Assembly (NCBI GenBank): GCA_018971065.1
Contig: JAGWVC010000053.1
Location: 1 to 26,625, forward strand
Direction of reading: 5' to 3'
Length of the DNA stretch: 26,625 bases
Source: Sphingomonadales bacterium
GTDB taxonomy: Bacteria; Pseudomonadota; Alphaproteobacteria; Sphingomonadales; Sphingomonadaceae
Below are positions 22,938-26,625 of this stretch, piece after piece. The notes below the pieces were generated by a model that was not told the origin of the DNA, did no database searches, and was given only the letters and a program-made list of their open reading frames with translations. A program made the translations under genes and the position numbers. Within the stretch, counting starts at the first letter, position 1, and every line of letters begins with the position of its first letter.

Positions 22938-23717
22938 ATGGCGATCTGGGGGCAGCAGAAGATAGTCGTTCGGGACTACTACGTCTCGTTCGAACCACTG
23001 GGCACCGACGACCAGTCCGCCGGCATCGACCTGTCGCAACCGGTGGCCGAACTGTCGCTGGAAGATCCGATCTACGCCGTCATCACCGGACGCCCGGCGG
23101 GACTGATCAACTTCCTGCGCGAATTCGTCGGGCTGAGCCGGCGGTTCGAGTTCGTCCTGTCGAAAAGCCAGGTCATTGTCCGCCTCGGCTCGCTGTCGGT
23201 GCAGGAACTGTCGCTGTCGAAACTCAGGGGGCTAAACACGATCACCGTGGGCTTGATCCGCCCGGTCAAGGCCGCGCTGTTCGTGGCGCTGGCGGCATTG
23301 CTGATGACGCTGGAGGCCCTGCATGTCCTGCCCGCGCCCCCGGCCAATCCCGCCAACCCGGACACCACCACGGCGACGGCCGCGCCCGGCGCCGATGACC
23401 CGGAGTTCGCCCGCAAGGCGGCGGCCTGCGGCAACGGCGACCGGGATGCCTGCACCGCGATCCAGGACGCCGGAAAATCGCGCGCCGAACCATCCGGCAG
23501 CCGGGCGGTCTGGTGGCCGCTGGCCATCATCGCCTGGATTTACGCGGCGTTCCTGTTCTTCGTCTCGAAGAAATCCTTCCTGACGATTTCGGAAGCGGGG
23601 AAGGCGGTGGTCGGCTTCGTGGTGTCGCCATCGCTGCTGGAAAGGAAACATGCCGACCTGACCCGCGAAGGCCTGAACAACATCGCGCAGCTTTTCCGCG
23701 TTCTCAAGGATTCGTAG
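22938..23717 (+). CDS. Two-TM membrane protein with AACxxGDxDAC loop, unknown function
   Basis: A 259-residue protein I do not recognise. Residues 1-108 are a polar, strand-rich cytoplasmic domain (QKIVVRDYYVSFEPLG, FEFVLSKSQVIVRLGSLSV). One membrane helix lies at about 111-131 (KAALFVALAALLMTLEALHV) and a second at about 191-210 (VWWPLAIIAWIYAAFLFFVS). Between them is an exported Pro/Thr/Ala-rich loop with AACGNGDRDAC (Cys164, Cys172). The 50-residue C-terminal tail (TISEAGKAVVGFVVS, LTREGLNNIAQLF) returns to the cytoplasm. AAGGTG precedes the ATG by 8 nt. The next gene begins 11 bp after its stop, so they probably form an operon. Confidence 0.78.
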   Translation: MAIWGQQKIVVRDYYVSFEPLGTDDQSAGIDLSQPVAELSLEDPIYAVITGRPAGLINFLREFVGLSRRFEFVLSKSQVIVRLGSLSVQELSLSKLRGLNTITVGLIRPVKAALFVALAALLMTLEALHVLPAPPANPANPDTTTATAAPGADDPEFARKAAACGNGDRDACTAIQDAGKSRAEPSGSRAVWWPLAIIAWIYAAFLFFVSKKSFLTISEAGKAVVGFVVSPSLLERKHADLTREGLNNIAQLFRVLKDS

Positions 23718-23728
23718 GAGATCGGGCG

Positions 23729-24433
23729 ATGAGACTGTGCCAACTCTGCAACCGCATCGTTTCGAACACCACCGCCTGCAACCGGGTGGGGTGTCCCTCC
23801 GCTGCGGACGTCCTGTCGGTCGTCATGGAGGAAGTTCGCGTCGAGCCGGGCGCCACCGGGCGCGCCGATCATGTCGCGCAGGCAACCCTCGACCTCGTCA
23901 CCGAGAAATCGCGGGCCGTTTCGCGCGGGGTGCTGATGGTCGGTCTGGGCGTGATCGGGGCGCTGCTGCTGGGCGGCGCGTTCTACGCCACGCTCCGGCT
24001 CCTGGTGCCGTCGCAGGACAAGGCTGGCGACAACCCGAAAGTCGCCCTGGCTTCGCCTTCGCCCGCCAGCGCCCCGCCCACTGCCGTTGCCAGCGAGCCG
24101 GCCGCCCCCGTCGCCTCCGCCGTGCCGGAAAACGACGAGCCGCCCCCCGAGGACTTCACGCCGCCCGCCGCGGCGGCGCATGAACAGGCCGTAGCCGACA
24201 ACGCCGCCTCGACCGATGCGATCGCCGCCGCCTGGAAAGCGATCGATCCGTCGCGCCGGGCTGATCTGTTGCCGCTGCAACGCTCGTGGATCAAGGCAAA
24301 GCAAGCGAATTGCCGGATGGTGGCCACGTCGGCATCGCAGGATGCCACCGAGCAGGAAACCGCCCGGTTGAACTGTGACACCGAAAAGAACAATTCGCGG
24401 ATCGACTGGCTCAATCAGTTCGTTGCGGGATAA
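23729..24433 (+). CDS. Zinc-ribbon, single-TM protein with LprI-like C-terminal domain
   Basis: A 234-residue protein with an unusual domain order. Residues 1-24 have Cys4, Cys7, Cys17 and Cys22 (CQLCNRI, then ACNRVGC), a probable zinc ribbon. A membrane helix lies at about 67-92 (GVLMVGLGVIGALLLGGAFY). A Pro/Ala/Glu-rich linker spans about 100-150. The C-terminal ~70 residues resemble the LprI/DUF1311 lysozyme-inhibitor-like fold: LPLQRSWIKAKQANC (Trp187, Cys195), Cys216 and a final helix. The zinc ribbon would be cytoplasmic and the LprI-like part periplasmic. Start ATG 23729 has TAGGAG 8 nt upstream; earlier in-frame codons lie within the preceding gene. The stop is 9 bp from the end of the convergent oxidoreductase gene. 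Confidence 0.78.
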   Translation: MRLCQLCNRIVSNTTACNRVGCPSAADVLSVVMEEVRVEPGATGRADHVAQATLDLVTEKSRAVSRGVLMVGLGVIGALLLGGAFYATLRLLVPSQDKAGDNPKVALASPSPASAPPTAVASEPAAPVASAVPENDEPPPEDFTPPAAAAHEQAVADNAASTDAIAAAWKAIDPSRRADLLPLQRSWIKAKQANCRMVATSASQDATEQETARLNCDTEKNNSRIDWLNQFVAG

Positions 24434-24442
24434 CCGCTCCGT

Positions 24443-25531
24443 TCAGCCGAACCGTCCGGGCCGATACGGCGCCGGGTCCACGTCGCCCGCCGCCTCGCCG
24501 CACAGCAGCCGCGCCGCCACATCGGCGGCGGCGGGCGCGGTCTGGATGCCGAAGCCGCCTTGTCCTGCAAACCAGAACAACCCCGGCGCGCGGGCATCGA
24601 AGCCATAGACTGGCAGCCGGTCGGGCGCGAAGCTGCGCAGCCCGGCCCACTTGTGCTCGACATGTTCGACCCGCCAATCGACCACGCCTTCCAGCCGGGC
24701 GATCGCGGTCGCCACGTCGATCTCCTCGGGCGCGGCATCGCATGGCGGCGATGGCGTCTCGTCGTGCGGCGACAGCCACAGCCGCCCGCTCTCGGGCTTG
24801 AAATAGAAGTTTTCGCGCAAGTCCAGCACCAGCGGCAGCGTTGGCATGGCGGCGGGCAGCGTGCGCAATTGCACGACGGTGCGGCGATAGGGGGCGATGC
24901 CCAGCGGGCGGGCGCCGGCGATTTCCGCCACCCGGTCCGCCCAGGCACCGGCGGCGTTCACCAGGATACCGGCGCGCAGCCGCGTGCCGTCGGCCAGCGC
25001 CAGTTCCCAGCCGTCGCGGTTGCGCGTCGCCGCCGCCAGCGCCGCGCCGCAGCGCAGTTTCACGCCGGCAGAGCGCGCGGCGGCCAGGTAATGCTGGTGC
25101 AGCCCGGCCACATCGATGTCGCAGCAATCGGGTTCCAGCGAGCCGCGCGTCCAGCCCGCGCGCAGGCCCGGCACCGCATCGGTCAGCGCGTCGCGCGCCA
25201 GCAGTTCCACCCGCACCCCCAGCGCGGCATAGCGCGCGGCGAACGCGTCCAGCGCCGCCTCGTCGCCGTCGCGGGCGATGGTCAGCGCGCCGCGCGGCTT
25301 CAGGAAGCCGTGCGCGCGCAACCACGGCCCGGAAGCGGCGGTCAGCGGATAGACGCCGGGGCCGCCATAGCTTTCGGTCCAGAACGCCGCCGAACGGCCG
25401 GTGGCGTGATGGCCGGGCAGCGCCTCGCCTTCCACCAGCACCACGCGCGCGCCGCTTCCAGCCAGCGCCGCCGCCAGCGAGGCGCCCGCCATGCCTGCAC
25501 CGATGATGGCAATATCGTGGCTTGTGGTCAT
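24443..25531 (-). CDS. FAD-dependent oxidoreductase, DAO (glycine/D-amino-acid oxidase) family
   Basis: A 362-residue flavoenzyme of the DAO superfamily. The N-terminal Rossmann motif is IIGAGMAGASLA (Gly11, Gly13, Gly16) with Glu34 (VVLVEGE) to bind the ribose of FAD. ATGRSAAFWTESYGGPG and the later LVNAAGAWADRVAE belong to the FAD domain. The C-terminal GLRSFAPDRLPVYGF and FWFAGQGGFGIQTAP complete the family signature. It probably oxidises an amine or amino acid; the substrate cannot be read. Its ATG overlaps the hydrolase stop by four bases (ATGA at 25528-25531) and has no clear ribosome site, so translation depends on the upstream gene. Confidence 0.9.
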   Translation of the reverse strand: MTTSHDIAIIGAGMAGASLAAALAGSGARVVLVEGEALPGHHATGRSAAFWTESYGGPGVYPLTAASGPWLRAHGFLKPRGALTIARDGDEAALDAFAARYAALGVRVELLARDALTDAVPGLRAGWTRGSLEPDCCDIDVAGLHQHYLAAARSAGVKLRCGAALAAATRNRDGWELALADGTRLRAGILVNAAGAWADRVAEIAGARPLGIAPYRRTVVQLRTLPAAMPTLPLVLDLRENFYFKPESGRLWLSPHDETPSPPCDAAPEEIDVATAIARLEGVVDWRVEHVEHKWAGLRSFAPDRLPVYGFDARAPGLFWFAGQGGFGIQTAPAAADVAARLLCGEAAGDVDPAPYRPGRFG

Positions 25532-26556
25532 GCCGCCGGTTGGCGAGCCAATGCGTCAGGGTCAAGGGCATTGCGGCCCAGAAATTCATCGATCGCGGCC
25601 AGCGCGCGGCTGCGCACCGGATCGACCTCGCGCAGGATCTCGTGCCGGGCCTCGCGCCCGAACGCCAGCAATTGCCCGCGCGGCAGGCGCGCGGCGGCGC
25701 GGGCAATCGCCTTGTAGCGCACCAGCCCGTCATGCCGCGTGCCCAGCAGCAGCACCGGCGTGGCGATCGCCTCCAGCACGCCGGGCGCTTCCAGCCGGGC
25801 AATGCTGGTCAGCGCCGCCTGCACCCAGCCCCAGCTTCCCGGCCCCATCGCCAGTTCGGGCCGCGCGGCGCGCCAGAACACGTCGTCAGCATAGCGGTCG
25901 GCGTCATGAGTCAGCAGCTTCATGCGCAGCGCCGGGTTGAAGCCGGGCTTCTCGCTGTCGGCCCAGGCGGCGCGCCGGGGATCGCCCAGCGCCGCCATCA
26001 TCCGCGCCACGCGCAGCAGCAGGCAGGTCGGCAGGCCGATGCCGTGCAGCCCCAGCATCGGCGCCACCAGCACCGTGGCGGCGGGGTTCACCGTGCCTTC
26101 GGCCAGCGCGCGCAAGGCCAGATGCCCGCCCATCGAATGGCCGATCAGCACGTGCGGGCCGGGGGTGGACGCCCGCCACTGCGCCCAGAACGCGCGCAAG
26201 TCGCCGATCCAGGTGGCGAAATCGTCGATGTGGCCCACGTTGTCATCGGCCCCGGCACGGCCCGATCCGGCCTGCCCCCGCCAGTCCAGCGCGGTGACAT
26301 GCCACCCTGCCGCGCGCCATTCGCCCAGCGCTTCCAGGTATTTTTCATAGCAATCGCCGCGTCCGGGCAGGAACAGCAGCGAGCCGCGCACATGTCCGGC
26401 AGCGGCAGACGGCGCCCCGTCGATCCGCCGGATCGGCTGGCCGTCAGGCGCCATCCACGTGCTTTCCCGGAGGCCGGCGGCAATCGCCCGGCGAGGGTCG
26501 GCGGCACCCGCCCCGGCATCGGAAACGGCGCGTTTATCGGACGTTGGCAGGTTCAT
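25528..26556 (-). CDS. Alpha/beta hydrolase (lysophospholipase/monoacylglycerol lipase-like)
   Basis: A 342-residue serine hydrolase of the Hydrolase_4 (PldB-like) type. The core begins near residue 55 (GSLLFLPGRGDCYEKYLE), followed by the oxyanion region and VTALDWRGQAGSGR. The nucleophile Ser141 is in LIGHSMGGHLA. The probable acid is Asp276 in LLGTRHDGLV and the probable His is His305 in REARHEILRE. No signal peptide is seen, so it is probably cytoplasmic or peripheral. The first ~25 residues are polar and of low complexity. It is the first gene of a two-gene minus-strand operon with the FAD oxidoreductase. The upstream region (26557-26625) contains TTAC-TATTTG-GTAA, a small dyad that may be part of its promoter. 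Confidence 0.88.
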   Translation of the reverse strand: MNLPTSDKRAVSDAGAGAADPRRAIAAGLRESTWMAPDGQPIRRIDGAPSAAAGHVRGSLLFLPGRGDCYEKYLEALGEWRAAGWHVTALDWRGQAGSGRAGADDNVGHIDDFATWIGDLRAFWAQWRASTPGPHVLIGHSMGGHLALRALAEGTVNPAATVLVAPMLGLHGIGLPTCLLLRVARMMAALGDPRRAAWADSEKPGFNPALRMKLLTHDADRYADDVFWRAARPELAMGPGSWGWVQAALTSIARLEAPGVLEAIATPVLLLGTRHDGLVRYKAIARAAARLPRGQLLAFGREARHEILREVDPVRSRALAAIDEFLGRNALDPDALARQPAA

Positions 26557-26572
26557 CGCGATTCCCGATCGG

Positions 26573-26625
26573 CCCGGACGGGCGGCAGCGCGTGGTTACT
26601 ATTTGGTAAGCAGTTGCGTCTAGAC
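26573..26625 (-). promoter_or_regulatory. Partial upstream region of the hydrolase operon
   Basis: No gene is visible in the last 69 bases. TTAC (26595-26598) and GTAA (26605-26608) form a small dyad around an AT-rich 6-bp core, the only AT-rich patch here. It lies about 40-50 bp upstream of the hydrolase start, a reasonable place for a promoter or operator. The window ends before the upstream neighbour can be seen. Confidence 0.25.

Overview
The window is high-GC, densely coded DNA from an alphaproteobacterium. It is most likely a sphingomonad (Novosphingobium or a close relative). I base this on the gene set (an XrtA exopolysaccharide locus with an exosortase-EpsI fusion, and a fused aerobic-type indolepyruvate ferredoxin oxidoreductase) and on the codon bias, not on a marker gene. 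I see no rRNA, tRNA, CRISPR array, transposase, phage gene or integrase.

Region 1 (1-13718, all plus strand) is most of an exosortase A (XrtA/PEP-CTERM-type) exopolysaccharide locus. It opens with the tail of a PLP-dependent decarboxylase. A 249-bp gap follows, with a weak sigma-54-like site. Then come ten genes: outer-membrane export lipoprotein, chain-length determinant, tyrosine autokinase, TIGR03016-type outer-membrane barrel, ExeA-like ATPase, polysaccharide deacetylase, FemAB-like acyltransferase, GT4 glycosyltransferase, exosortase A fused to an EpsI domain, and an asparagine-synthase-like amidotransferase. Several genes overlap by a few bases or are separated by 16-26 bp, as in an operon. 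Together they would polymerise, modify and export a polysaccharide, and would process PEP-CTERM proteins. No PEP-CTERM substrate lies in the window.

Region 2 (13715-17497) is regulatory and accessory. A minus-strand set (AraC-family regulator, YbjQ-family protein, small two-TM protein) converges on the amidotransferase gene with a 4-bp stop overlap. The 81-bp spacer after the AraC gene is packed with palindromes and repeats. A second AraC-family regulator is divergent from the first. It is followed by a Phd/YefM-VapC toxin-antitoxin pair whose probable promoter lies inside an inverted repeat.

Region 3 (17607-21403) is a fused IorAB indolepyruvate ferredoxin oxidoreductase with a small alpha-beta-barrel partner, ended by a GC-rich hairpin.

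Region 4 (21444-24433) holds poorly characterised envelope genes. Two minus-strand secreted proteins are separated by a 348-bp partly AT-rich gap from a plus-strand pair: a two-TM protein, then a zinc-ribbon/TM/LprI-like protein. A secreted protein and the two-TM protein share the unusual motif AACxxGDxDAC. This is the least explained part of the window.

Region 5 (24443-26556, minus strand) is a translationally coupled pair: an alpha/beta hydrolase and a DAO-family FAD oxidoreductase. Function calls rest on motif and family recognition by eye; no database search was run.
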